Below, piece after piece: positions 30,540 to 39,053 of a stretch of 49,686 bases of DNA. How positions within the stretch are numbered: position 1 is the first letter of the stretch; the number at the start of each line of letters is the position of its first letter. The stretch lies in assembly GCA_017627765.1 (NCBI GenBank), contig JAGAGD010000047.1, forward strand, positions 1 through 49,686. Direction: 5' to 3'. The translations under genes were made by a program, and so were the position numbers. Below the pieces are notes generated by a model, which worked only from the letters and a program-made list of their open reading frames with translations, was not told the origin of the DNA and ran no database searches. This DNA is from Prevotella sp. (GTDB lineage Bacteria; Bacteroidota; Bacteroidia; Bacteroidales; Bacteroidaceae).

Positions 30540-33270
30540 CGGGGAAAAGACTTAGTTGTCCTGTCATTTCGTCTATAACCTGCTGCTGGCTCTTGTCCTT
30601 GTCTGGGTCTAAGTTTTCTTCTTCAGCAACTGTTTCTGCTTCATTGTTTTCTTCAATTACTTCCTCGCTGTCGGGTTCTTCCTCAGATTCCTCACGCTTT
30701 ATAGGTTCAAGTTCTTCGATGCTTTCAATCTTCCATGTGGCAATGCGCTTGCCTTTAGCCTTGAAGCCTTTCACCCCTACGAAGTCCTCTACTTCTATTT
30801 CCATAGCAGGACGGATGGCATCTGCTCCTCCGAATATTACCTTCAGACGAGGATAACGCTCATCGGTAAGCAAAACAAGTTTTGAGTTAGGATTGTCGCC
30901 TATGTAGTTTTGGTGTCGCTTATTAGCCTCCATATTGAATCGTTTCACATAAGGATAGCCATGATTATCGGCATCGAACAGCACAGCAGTCCACACTTTG
31001 TGCTCGTCCCACTTCTCCAGTCTGAAGATGTTGTCTTCGTAGTGGTTGTTGAGGTCGATGTTTGAGAGATAGAAATCTCCGTTCTTCAACACAACAAGTA
31101 TTGACTCATTATCGTTGAATTCGCCAAGATATCTGCCATGCTCCTCATAGTTCAGTCGGTTGACATCGGGGTCGAACCACACCTTTCTGCCTCCCAGCGT
31201 AGAGTGGCCGTGACTCTTCAGTCCAATCCTATGCACTGGTTTCTTTGTCAGAATGTTACCTCTTGAGTTTCTGCCTTTAACAATAATGTCGGCAAAATCG
31301 CGCTCAAGGAATATATTTGTACGCGAAGTTATGGTCTTGCCCGTAGGCTCAAGCGTAATCTTTATCGTCTCTGCTTCTCCATTTGGATTTGCTGTGAAGT
31401 AGAGAATCTTTGAGCCAGGAGTGCCCATAGTGAGGTCGTTTTCCTTATCACGCTGAATGGAAGGTATGTTGAAACGCTTGATATAGGCATGTCCTTTCTT
31501 GCCGTCGCGATAGACAACATTATAGATTGTGCGCTTGTCGTTGCGTTTCCAAACCTGCACATGGAGTATGTTCTTGCCTACAAAGAGTTTCTCGGCTACT
31601 CGCGTAACCTTATACTTACCGTCTTTGTAGAATATGATTATGTCGTCAAGGTCGGAACAATTACATACGAACTCGTCTTTCTTCAGTCCTGTGCCTACAA
31701 AACCTTCCTGACGATTGATGTATAGTTTCTGGTTGGCTTCTGCCACCTTTGCAGCAACAATGGTCTCGAAGTTCTTTATCTCGGTGAGTCGTGGGTGCTC
31801 TGCCCCATATTTTTCTTTTATATAAGTAAACCACTTGATGGTTACATCGGTCATGTGTGCAAGGTCGTTTTCAATACCTTCTATCTCTTCGCGAATGCGA
31901 GCCATCAGGTCGTCTGCCTTGTCCTTGTTGAACTTCAGGATGCGCTGCATCTTTATTTCCATCAGTCGGAGGATGTCTTCCTTAGTTACTTCGCGAACCA
32001 TCTGCGGATAGAACGGAGTCAGTCTCTCGTCAACATACTCACAGGCAGCATCCATAGTTGCAGCATTTTCGAAAGGACGTCCCTTATAGATGCGTTCTTC
32101 GATGAATATTTTCTCAAGCGAAGCAAAGTGCAACTGTTCGAGAAGTTCGTCGCGACGAATCTGAAGTTCGCGCTCTATGAGCCGCTTAGTCTGCTCAGCA
32201 GAGTGAATCAGCACATCGCTGACAGTAGTAAACTTAGGTTTGTTGTTCTCTACTACACAGCAGTTTGGCGAGAGATTTATCTCGCAGTCGGTGAAGGCAT
32301 AGAGGGCGTCTATAGTCTTGTCGGAAGACACTCCAGCTGCAAGATGAACCTGAATTTCAACCTGTGCTGCTGTAAGGTCTTCCACCTTTCTTGCCTTAAT
32401 CTTGCCTTTCTCTACGGCTCTGGTTATTGACTCAATAAGTGTTTCTGACGTTTTTGAGAACGGAATCTCGCGAATGACGAGTGTCTTCTGGTCGAGTTTT
32501 TCAATCTTTGCTCTTACTTTCAGACTGCCGCCGCGCATTCCGTCGTTATACTTAGAAACGTCTATCGAGCCGCCTGTAGGGAAATCTGGATAAAGATTGA
32601 AATCCTCGCCTCGCAGATAACTGATTGCTGCATCGCACAATTCAACGAAATTGTGAGGAAGGATTTTTGAAGAAAGACCTACGGCAATGCCTTCTGCTCC
32701 TTGCGCCAAGAGCAAAGGGAACTTAACAGGCAGCGTTATCGGCTCTTTGTTTCTGCCGTCATACGACTTCTGCCATTCGGTTGTCTTTGGATTGAACACC
32801 ACGTCAAGGGCAAACTTCGACAGTCGCGCCTCAATGTATCGCGGTGCCGCTGCTCCCGCCCCCGTCAGAATGTTTCCCCAGTTGCCCTGAGTGTCGATGA
32901 GCAGTTCTTTCTGTCCCATCTGGACAAGGGCATCGCCAATGGAAGCATCGCCATGAGGGTGGAACTGCATGGTGTGTCCCACGATGTTTGCAACCTTATT
33001 GAAGCGTCCGTCGTCCATGCGCTTCATGGAGTGCAGAATGCGTCGCTGCACTGGCTTCAGACCGTCTTCTATGTGTGGCACGGCACGCTCAAGGATTGTG
33101 TAAGAGGCATAATCCAAGAACCAGTTTTGATACATTCCACTAAGATGGCGCACAGCCGATGCATCGAAACGATTGACAGGTTTGTAGTCTGAATGGCCTT
33201 CAGTCATTTCTTCTGTCTCACCTGCTTCATTTTCGTTTTGCTCTTCGAACTCTTTTATATCTTCATCCAT
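30529..33270 (-). CDS. parC: DNA topoisomerase IV subunit A (GyrA/ParC family)
   Basis: 913 residues from the ATG at 33270. Winged-helix DNA-binding region with ERAVPHIEDGLKPVQRRIL and the QFHPHGDASIGDAL stretch; catalytic Tyr in APRYIEARLS, which forms the covalent link to DNA. Tower and coiled-coil regions follow to about 500, then a C-terminal beta-pinwheel that lacks a clear GyrA-box (QRRGGKG), so ParC is preferred over GyrA. The C terminus is a long acidic low-complexity tail (Glu-rich, about 850-910). With ParE (not in the window) it decatenates and relaxes DNA. The first ATG at 33291 overlaps the promoter and is rejected. Confidence 0.9.
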   Translation of the reverse strand: MDEDIKEFEEQNENEAGETEEMTEGHSDYKPVNRFDASAVRHLSGMYQNWFLDYASYTILERAVPHIEDGLKPVQRRILHSMKRMDDGRFNKVANIVGHTMQFHPHGDASIGDALVQMGQKELLIDTQGNWGNILTGAGAAAPRYIEARLSKFALDVVFNPKTTEWQKSYDGRNKEPITLPVKFPLLLAQGAEGIAVGLSSKILPHNFVELCDAAISYLRGEDFNLYPDFPTGGSIDVSKYNDGMRGGSLKVRAKIEKLDQKTLVIREIPFSKTSETLIESITRAVEKGKIKARKVEDLTAAQVEIQVHLAAGVSSDKTIDALYAFTDCEINLSPNCCVVENNKPKFTTVSDVLIHSAEQTKRLIERELQIRRDELLEQLHFASLEKIFIEERIYKGRPFENAATMDAACEYVDERLTPFYPQMVREVTKEDILRLMEIKMQRILKFNKDKADDLMARIREEIEGIENDLAHMTDVTIKWFTYIKEKYGAEHPRLTEIKNFETIVAAKVAEANQKLYINRQEGFVGTGLKKDEFVCNCSDLDDIIIFYKDGKYKVTRVAEKLFVGKNILHVQVWKRNDKRTIYNVVYRDGKKGHAYIKRFNIPSIQRDKENDLTMGTPGSKILYFTANPNGEAETIKITLEPTGKTITSRTNIFLERDFADIIVKGRNSRGNILTKKPVHRIGLKSHGHSTLGGRKVWFDPDVNRLNYEEHGRYLGEFNDNESILVVLKNGDFYLSNIDLNNHYEDNIFRLEKWDEHKVWTAVLFDADNHGYPYVKRFNMEANKRHQNYIGDNPNSKLVLLTDERYPRLKVIFGGADAIRPAMEIEVEDFVGVKGFKAKGKRIATWKIESIEELEPIKREESEEEPDSEEVIEENNEAETVAEEENLDPDKDKSQQQVIDEMTGQLSLFPDEM

Positions 33271-33288
33271 AATTCTCACTTTATCCTG

Positions 33289-33296
33289 CAAAAGTA
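33289..33296 (-). promoter_or_regulatory. Candidate -7 box of parC operon
   Basis: Minus strand TACTTTTG. The predicted start lies about 12 bases before the ATG at 33270. A -33 TTG is not obvious (TTCGGC in its place). Confidence 0.5.
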
Positions 33297-33471
33297 CAAA
33301 AAAATATTTTAATGCCGAACTTTTCTTTTTCTTAATCGCAATTTATCTATATAAGTTTCACATTTAATAATGTTTTTTCAGTTGACAAGCTTAATTAGAT
33401 GAAAGATTAAGGAAGTAAAGATTAATGACCAGCCAAAGTCCTCATAACTCATAACTCAACACTCATAACTA

Positions 33472-33601
33472 GTTCCCGTTATCGGTATCGTTGAACAAAT
33501 CTGTGTGCGATTAAATACTCAAATAAAGAAATTGCTCCACTAAGTTAGGGGAGCTGTCACGAAGTGACTGAGGAGTATGTTGCCACCATGCAGCTGCATG
33601 G
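33472..33601 (-). repeat. R3 fragment plus R2 element copy 3 (reversed)
   Basis: A short GTT-CCC-GTT-ATC run (33472-33495) is followed by the linker TTGAACAAATCTGTGTG and the reversed R2 block: GTCAC-GAA-GTGAC and CTCC...GGGGAG (the last arm is mutated: CTCCACTAAGTTAGGGGAG). Where the other copies have a CGATG/CATCG hairpin this one has the 16-bp perfect palindrome CCATGCAGCTGCATGG (33586-33601). Confidence 0.8.
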
Positions 33602-33628
33602 TTCAGAGTTAAAGAAGAAAGAATAAGA

Positions 33629-33672
33629 ATTAAAGTTAAGGTTCCCGTTATCGTTCCCGTTAACGTTAAAGT
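33629..33672. repeat. R3 hexamer tract
   Basis: GTT at 33635 and every six bases to 33665, separated by AAG, CCC, ATC, CCC, AAC and AAA. It joins R2 copy 3 to R1 copy B. Confidence 0.85.
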
Positions 33673-33684
33673 CCTTTCAATTTG

Positions 33685-34200
33685 AAAGCAGTTTTCGGTT
33701 TCTTGTCCTTGCCAAGAGGAAAACTTGCAATTTTCTGAGCCGAGTTGGGTAAAAAATTGATTAACTAAACCTGCTGATAACTTAAAAATTTACGACTTAG
33801 AAAAATGAAGTTGCAAAATATGCGAGTATTTGGCGGTTTCTTGTCGTTTTTAGTAAATCGTTCAATATCAAGACCTTATACGTTTCGTCGTAAAACACAT
33901 AAGTGTTAAAAAAGTCAAAGGGCATCTTTCGCAGTGTGAAAGGGCACCTTTGGCACTGCAATATGCCACATATCGCAGTGCGATATGCCACGTTTCGCAT
34001 CGCGAAAGGACACCTTTCACTTTTTCCTTATGTTCGTTTACATAGTTTAAGCCGATTGATTAACAATTAAACACATTTTTGCATTCAGCCTCGTGCCAAG
34101 CGGAAAATCTTTCTCTAGAATTAAAATTCCGTTTGTCAAGATTTTTTACTTTTTTCGTCAATATTTTGGGCTGATTTTGGAAGTTACAGTTTGTAAGTTG
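33685..34200 (+). repeat. R1 element, complete copy B
   Basis: Same order of blocks as copy A at 22160-22693, with about one difference in eight bases and short indels. The AAATCGGC terminator stem of copy A is absent. Lies in the 1.2-kb gap between the divergent parC and 34508 genes, which holds no gene. Confidence 0.85.
33920..34014 (+). repeat. R1 hairpin array, 22-bp period (copy B)
   Basis: Units at 33927, 33949, 33971 and 33993: TTTCGCAGTGTGAAA, TTTGGCACTGCAATA, TATCGCAGTGCGATA, TTTCGCATCGCGAAA. Units 3 and 4 are perfect 6-bp stems; unit 1 is mispaired here while perfect in copy A; unit 2 is imperfect in the same way in every copy. Confidence 0.95.
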
Positions 34201-34397
34201 ACAGTTGACAAATAAAAGAGTTGACGGGTTAACGTTGAAAAATCTGAAAAATCATAGTAATCAGAATAGTCAGAATAATTTTGACAAAACGAGAAAATTG
34301 CGAGCGTTTTTTTACAACGTAAACAAGGAGGACTGGATAGTTATATATTTGTAGAATAACAAAAGAATTGTGAAAAAACTCCACGTCACACAACATC

Positions 34398-34431
34398 TTT
34401 GCGGCTTTTTCCGTAAATTTGTTGCGTGTTA
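34398..34431 (+). promoter_or_regulatory. Candidate promoter for the 34508 gene
   Basis: TTTG at 34398-34401, 22 bases, TAAATTTG at 34424-34431. A second TATATTTG at 34344-34351 lacks a -33 partner. Confidence 0.5.
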
Positions 34432-34507
34432 GTTAAACAATTAGGCAAGTTGACAAGGAGACGGGTTGACGAGTCAGACACACAAACTTAAAACTCATAA
34501 ATAAATT

Positions 34508-35101
34508 ATGGCGAACAAGAATATAAACATTTCAATAGCATTGGGAATGTTGGCAGTAATCATAGCCGTAGCATTCCGCCTTTTCTCTGAAGCCGACTTG
34601 TGGTTTCAGATGTTTTCTGCAATTCTCGGCGTGATAATAACAATAATAATAACCAACCTGCTGCTAAACAGCCAGACAAACAACGACATAGAGCGCGAGC
34701 GAAACTCTGAGATATTCAAAGAGAAACTGCGCATCTATCAGGAATTTCTGCAGGCTCTCTACGATGTTCTGAAAGAAGAGGCGGTCACTCCCGACGAGGC
34801 AATGCGCTTGCAGTTTCAGACTTCCTACATAGCAATGCACACCAGCAGCGAGAACATCTTGCAAATAAGCAAGAACGTGTCGAACATAGTGAAAATGTAT
34901 TCGCAATGTCCGAGCGAAAACGGCAAAAAAGTTATACAAGACCGCGAACTGCTCTTGCGCAACCTCTTCTCTATTGTTGAGATTTTCCGCAAAGAGCTAT
35001 ACAAGGACATGAAGGACTTCGACCGTGCCGACATAGACAAAGCAATTGTAAACTTCGACTATGTCTACGACTACTTCATGTCGAGTTGTAAAATAAAGTA
35101 G
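34508..35101 (+). CDS. Two-TM membrane protein with cytoplasmic helical domain
   Basis: 197 residues. Two adjacent membrane segments at about 8-25 and 33-53 precede a largely helical, charged region (EIFKEKLRIYQEFLQALYDVLKEE, about 69-92; and KVIQDRELLLRNLFSIVEIFRKEL). I do not recognise it. Similar layouts (short hairpin TM plus helical tail) are found in small uncharacterised Bacteroidetes proteins. The DUF4298 gene starts 56 bases downstream on the same strand and may be co-transcribed. It lies directly beside an R1/R2/R3 repeat island. Confidence 0.7.
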   Translation: MANKNINISIALGMLAVIIAVAFRLFSEADLWFQMFSAILGVIITIIITNLLLNSQTNNDIERERNSEIFKEKLRIYQEFLQALYDVLKEEAVTPDEAMRLQFQTSYIAMHTSSENILQISKNVSNIVKMYSQCPSENGKKVIQDRELLLRNLFSIVEIFRKELYKDMKDFDRADIDKAIVNFDYVYDYFMSSCKIK

Positions 35102-35157
35102 ACAGAATGTGAGCCATTAAGAACTAAACAACTCATCAACAGAAAAAAACTATCTCA

Positions 35158-35472
35158 ATGATTGAACGAATAAAAAAGATGGAAGAACTGTTCGACTCTG
35201 CGCAGCAAGCAGTTGAACAAATGGCAACAGCCCTTGACAGATATGCTGCATCGCAAGAATACATTGCAACACTAATTAAATACTACGAAGGCGATGAGTG
35301 GAAAGAAGACTATGCCGAAGACGAAGCGGGCAGACTGCCTGCCAACCTAAAACGCGGCATCCTTTCAGAAGACGGGATATGGAACCTGATGGTTGACATA
35401 AAAGAACTGAACGACAACTTAATCAGCCTCGCAAAGAGTATTGGCAAAAGCAGAACAAAAAAACAAGAATAG
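35158..35472 (+). CDS. DUF4298 domain protein
   Basis: 104 residues, cytoplasmic and helical. The ERIKKMEELFDSAQQAVEQM start, IKYYEGDEWKEDYAEDEAGRLP and NLKRGILSEDGIWNLMVDIKELNDNL together match my memory of DUF4298, a small family of unknown function found mostly in Firmicutes and Bacteroidetes. Full length. The strongly acidic middle and basic tail (KSRTKKQE) are notable. Follows the two-TM protein gene. Confidence 0.75.
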   Translation: MIERIKKMEELFDSAQQAVEQMATALDRYAASQEYIATLIKYYEGDEWKEDYAEDEAGRLPANLKRGILSEDGIWNLMVDIKELNDNLISLAKSIGKSRTKKQE

Positions 35473-35494
35473 AAGAAAAAAATGCACTTTATAC

Positions 35495-35525
35495 TTGCAA
35501 GTAAAATAAGAAATAACTATCTTTG
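35495..35525 (+). promoter_or_regulatory. Promoter of the candidate structured RNA
   Basis: TTG at 35495-35497, 20 bases, TATCTTTG at 35518-35525. No start codon with a meaningful frame follows, while a structured region and a terminator do. Start expected near 35532. Confidence 0.65.
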
Positions 35526-35531
35526 CAATCA

Positions 35532-35758
35532 TGAATCGCCAAAACAGAATGCCTATGTAACATAAAAAAGACTAAAGACATATAGAAACATAAGCGTAAT
35601 TGCTTTATTCTTGCTTTTGAAAATCGCCAAAATGAAAAAGCACCAAGAGTAAAAGTAATAACGCTCACGCTACGGCGTGGGCTTTTACTCGTATATGGTG
35701 CAATGGTGTTTGGCGATACCTCAAAAGCGTAGACGAAGTTTCAGTCCACGCTTTATTT
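35532..35758 (+). ncRNA. Candidate non-coding RNA or structured leader, about 225 nt
   Basis: Between the promoter at 35495 and a terminator at 35724 there is no gene but a long nested stem: ATCGCCAA (35623)/TTGGCGAT (35710), CACCA (35641)/TGGTG (35696), GAGTAAAAG (35647)/CTTTTACTC (35682), and inside it CACGC-TACG-GCGTG (35666-35679). The apex is a UNCG tetraloop closed by C-G, which favours action as RNA. A second ATCGCCAAAA copy near the 5-prime end (about 35534) competes for the TTGGCGAT strand. It may be an independent small RNA or the leader of the OmpX-like gene at 35857. I recognise no known RNA family in it. Confidence 0.5.
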
Positions 35759-35759
35759 T
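35724..35759 (+). terminator. Terminator of the candidate RNA, with alternative pairing
   Basis: AAAGCGT (35724-35730) pairs with ACGCTTT (35748-35754), followed by ATTTTTCTG. Its loop holds TTTCAGTCC (35739-35747), complementary to GGACTGAAA at 35782-35790, so a competing structure could prevent termination. Confidence 0.6.
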
Positions 35760-35856
35760 TCTGTCTACTTTACAACCTTTTGGACTGAAAAACATAAATA
35801 AACAATTATCAAAATGTAATTCTACATTTACTGAAAACTATTAAAACTATTTAATC

Positions 35857-36396
35857 ATGAAAAAATTATTATTTACATTGGCTATAACATTAGCAACTAT
35901 CAGCGCATCTGCACAAAAAGGAGTAAAAACGGTAGGAGCAAACGTATCTTATGGAACAGAAATCAAAAACATCGGAATTGGCGTTAAAGGGCAATATGGT
36001 ATTACTGATGCAATTCGCGGAGAAGCTTCATTAGACTATTTCTTCAAAAAAGATGGAATGTCTATGTGGGATGTAAACTTAAATGTGCACTATTTATTTC
36101 CCATAACTGAAAAGATAAAAGTATATCCACTCGCAGGATTAACATTTACAAATTGGAGATATGAGATTGCATGGGATTTTGAAGATGCCTTTGAAGGATG
36201 GTATTTAGACGAAGAGGATTATGAAGATATAAAAGGTAAAGAGTCATATACCGAGAGTGAATTTGGCATCAATCTCGGAGGCGGTATTCAATATGACATT
36301 ACAGATAAGCTAACTATTAATGCAGAAGCAAAATATCAGATTATAAGTAACTATAACCAGTTAGTATTAGGTATAGGAGTGGCTTATAAATTCTAA
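35857..36396 (+). CDS. OmpX/porin-like outer-membrane beta-barrel
   Basis: 179 residues. Signal peptide MKKLLFTLAITLATISASAQ, then an eight-strand-like pattern of alternating residues (GANVSYGTEI, GVKGQYGITDAI, GEASLDYFF, NLNVHYLFPIT, VYPLAGLTFTNW, FGINLGGGIQYDIT, NAEAKYQII, LVLGIGVAYKF) ending in Phe, the usual end of an outer-membrane barrel. There is a long acidic loop (FEDAFEGWYLDEEDYEDIKGKES). Function is unknown; the small barrel suggests a structural or adhesive surface role. The lipoprotein gene begins five bases later. Confidence 0.8.
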   Translation: MKKLLFTLAITLATISASAQKGVKTVGANVSYGTEIKNIGIGVKGQYGITDAIRGEASLDYFFKKDGMSMWDVNLNVHYLFPITEKIKVYPLAGLTFTNWRYEIAWDFEDAFEGWYLDEEDYEDIKGKESYTESEFGINLGGGIQYDITDKLTINAEAKYQIISNYNQLVLGIGVAYKF

Positions 36397-36401
36397 ACAA
36401 A

Positions 36402-36953
36402 ATGATAATAAAAAAAATTTTTTATCTGTTATTAGTGGGGCTAATTTCCATAGCACCAATCACTCTCATTTCCTGCGGGGATGACGAGGATGAATTTGAA
36501 AAAGATGACGACAGAGTATTTGGAATGCTTAATGTTAATGGAGAGACATTTTACTATGACGAATGCACCACACACTCAATCTTTGATGTTTCACGTAATG
36601 GAGGATATTCACACATCGATGTTTTTCTTAAGAAAGGAATGTGGTACGAAGCACCATTTATTTTCATGGACATCTATGTCAAAGAAAATGATTTATCGAA
36701 TATTAAAGGTAAGAAGCTTGAAATAACAGGTGGCAGTGTTGAGTATCGTGCAACAAGTCTATATTATTGCGATAGAGCATGGAGTGGAATCAAGTCTGGT
36801 AACATTACCGTCAAAGACATAAACACATCAAACAATACAATAACCTTAGAATTAGATAACATAAAATTTGATAAGCTTTATATTAATAAAGAAAAAACAC
36901 CAGAAAAAATAGTTGTAAAAGGAACTCTCAAATGTAATTTTTTTATTTGGTAA
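36402..36953 (+). CDS. Lipoprotein of unknown function
   Basis: 183 residues with a lipobox LISC (Cys about 25) and an acidic stretch just after it (GDDEDEFEKDDDR), compatible with the surface-export acidic signal (LES) of Bacteroidetes lipoproteins. The remainder is beta-rich (FGMLNVNGETFYYDEC, YSHIDVFLKKG, ITLELDNIKFDKLYI, KIVVKGTLKCNF). I do not recognise a domain. Codon usage and AT content are higher than in neighbours, as with the next-door barrel. Co-transcribed with the barrel gene (five-base gap). Confidence 0.7.
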   Translation: MIIKKIFYLLLVGLISIAPITLISCGDDEDEFEKDDDRVFGMLNVNGETFYYDECTTHSIFDVSRNGGYSHIDVFLKKGMWYEAPFIFMDIYVKENDLSNIKGKKLEITGGSVEYRATSLYYCDRAWSGIKSGNITVKDINTSNNTITLELDNIKFDKLYINKEKTPEKIVVKGTLKCNFFIW

Positions 36954-37044
36954 GATAATTTACATATCAAGTAGCATCTTTTTAAGCTATCTCTTTGAAA
37001 AAAATAATTTTTCCTTAATTTTTGGTTTATTCTCTATGAAATGT

Positions 37045-37082
37045 CCCGGCTATAATCATAATATAGTCGGGGTGTTTTATTT
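37045..37082 (+). terminator. Terminator of the barrel/lipoprotein pair
   Basis: CCCGGCTATA and TATAGTCGGG (one G-U pair) form a 10-bp stem followed by TGTTTTATTTAT. The next roughly 430 bases before glyS hold only a doubtful 49-codon frame (37236-37385) and no other feature. Confidence 0.7.
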
Positions 37083-37469
37083 ATATGCAAGCTTTTATTA
37101 AGAAAATTTCTCAATTCTTACAACAAAAATTCTCAATTCTCAGCATAATTATTTAAACTTTAAGTTTCTAAACCACTGACATCATGCGAATTATAGAACA
37201 AAAGACAATAATAAAAAACATCAATTGAAAAAGTTATGGTTAGCACTGAAGTCGGAAAACAAAATCTATCTAACGTTAAAAGCAAATTTAGCATATCGCT
37301 TATAATGTATAGTTTCAACTTGTCTGCCGACCTAAGCAACCTTAAGAAACTAAAACCTGTGAGCCAAGCGACATTGAAACCTTAAACATCAGGAGTTGAG
37401 GACTTCCGAAATTTCAGTTAAGACATCTAAAAAATCTAAAGAAAGCAACATTGTTTAATAGATTATTCG

Positions 37470-37477
37470 TATCTTTG
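37470..37477 (+). promoter_or_regulatory. Candidate -7 box of glyS
   Basis: TATCTTTG, 32 bases before the ATG at 37510. A TTG at 37451 is only 16 bases upstream, shorter than usual. Confidence 0.5.
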
Positions 37478-37509
37478 CATCCATTATTAGAATAATCTAA
37501 AAGAAAGAT

Positions 37510-39051
37510 ATGGCACAAGAAGACGTTTTCAAGAAGATTGTAAGCCATTGCAAAGAATATGGCTTTGTATTCCCAAGTAGCGACATATATGACGGACTGG
37601 CTGCGGTATACGACTACGGTCAGAACGGAGTTGAACTGAAAAACAACATAAAAGAGTATTGGTGGAAGTCTATGGTATTGCTCCATGAGAACATCGTGGG
37701 CATTGACTCTGCTATATTCATGCACCCGACTATATGGAAGGCAAGCGGACACGTTGACGCCTTCAACGACCCTCTCATCGACAACCGCGACTCTAAGAAA
37801 CGCTATCGCGCCGATGTACTCATAGAAGACCAGATTGGCAAATACGAGGAAAAGATTCAGAAAGAGATTGACAAGGCTAAAAAGCGCTTTGGCGATGCTT
37901 TCGACGAGCAGAAGTTTCGTGAGACCAATCCTCGCGTTCTGGCTAATCAGCAGAAGCGAGATGCGCTGCACGAGCGTTTTGCAAATGCTATGCAAGCCAA
38001 CGACCTTGCAGAACTGAAGCAGATTATCGTTGACGAAGGCATTGTTTGCCCTATCAGTGGAACAAAGAACTGGACCGACGTACGACAGTTCAACTTGATG
38101 TTCTCAACCGAGATGGGTTCAGTTTCAGATGCTGCCAACAAGATTTATCTGCGCCCAGAGACAGCACAGGGTATCTTCGTTAACTATCTTAACGTACAGA
38201 AGACAGGCCGCATGAAACTGCCTTTCGGTATAGCACAGATAGGCAAGGCTTTCCGCAACGAGATTGTTGCACGCCAGTTTATTTTCCGTATGCGCGAGTT
38301 TGAGCAGATGGAGATGCAGTATTTCGTTCAGCCAGGAACAGAACTTGAATGGTTCAACTACTGGAAAGAGTGGCGCATGAAGTGGCATCAGGCACTCGGA
38401 TTCGGCGCAGAGAACTATCGTTTCCACGACCACGAGAAACTGGCTCACTACGCTAATGCAGCATGCGACATTGAGTTCCACATGCCTTTCGGATTCAAGG
38501 AGGTTGAGGGTATACACTCTCGCACCAACTTCGACTTGTCACAGCACGAGAAATACTCAGGCAAGAACATCAAGTATTTCGACCCACAAACAAACGAAAA
38601 CTACGTGCCTTACGTGATTGAGACTTCTATCGGTGTTGACCGTATGTTCCTATCTATCATGTGCCACAGCTTCGAGGAGGAGAAACTTGAAAACGGCGAG
38701 ACTCGCACGGTACTGAAACTGCCTGCTGCACTGGCACCTGTGAAACTCTGCGTCATGCCACTTGTGAAGAAAGACGGACTGCCAGAGAAGGCTCGCGAGA
38801 TTATCAACAACCTGCGTTTCCATTTCAACTGCCAGTACGACGAGAAGGACTCTATAGGAAAGCGCTATCGCCGACAGGATGCCATCGGCACTCCTTACTG
38901 CGTAACTCTCGACTACGACACACTGAAAGACAATACTTGCACTCTGCGTTTCCGCGACACTATGGAGCAGAAACGAGTGAACATCGACGACTTGCAGCGA
39001 CTCATAGAAGACGAAGTGAGCATTGCAAGCTTGTTGAAAAAAATACAATAA
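37510..39051 (+). CDS. glyS: Glycyl-tRNA synthetase, single-chain type
   Basis: 513 residues, class II synthetase of the eukaryote/archaea-like alpha2 form. MVLLHENIVGIDSAIFMHPTIWKASGH is motif 1 territory; motif 2 is FRNEIVARQFIFRMREFEQMEM; motif 3 is YVIETSIGVDRMFLSIM. The RPETAQGIFVNY signature is typical of glycyl enzymes. A C-terminal anticodon-binding domain (LPAALAPVKLCVMPLVKKD onward, about 400-513) completes it. It charges glycine onto tRNA-Gly. The insertion domain is short, as in Bacteroidetes. The FKBP lipoprotein starts two bases after its stop. Confidence 0.97.
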   Translation: MAQEDVFKKIVSHCKEYGFVFPSSDIYDGLAAVYDYGQNGVELKNNIKEYWWKSMVLLHENIVGIDSAIFMHPTIWKASGHVDAFNDPLIDNRDSKKRYRADVLIEDQIGKYEEKIQKEIDKAKKRFGDAFDEQKFRETNPRVLANQQKRDALHERFANAMQANDLAELKQIIVDEGIVCPISGTKNWTDVRQFNLMFSTEMGSVSDAANKIYLRPETAQGIFVNYLNVQKTGRMKLPFGIAQIGKAFRNEIVARQFIFRMREFEQMEMQYFVQPGTELEWFNYWKEWRMKWHQALGFGAENYRFHDHEKLAHYANAACDIEFHMPFGFKEVEGIHSRTNFDLSQHEKYSGKNIKYFDPQTNENYVPYVIETSIGVDRMFLSIMCHSFEEEKLENGETRTVLKLPAALAPVKLCVMPLVKKDGLPEKAREIINNLRFHFNCQYDEKDSIGKRYRRQDAIGTPYCVTLDYDTLKDNTCTLRFRDTMEQKRVNIDDLQRLIEDEVSIASLLKKIQ

Positions 39052-39053
39052 CT

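Noticed and set aside
33271-33291. Upstream ATG of parC
   Set aside because: It overlaps the -7 box (33296-33289), so it cannot be on the mRNA made from that promoter; the next ATG gives the usual acidic N terminus.
37236-37385. 49-codon plus-strand frame before glyS
   Set aside because: No ribosome site, no promoter of its own, no recognisable peptide features; too short to support.
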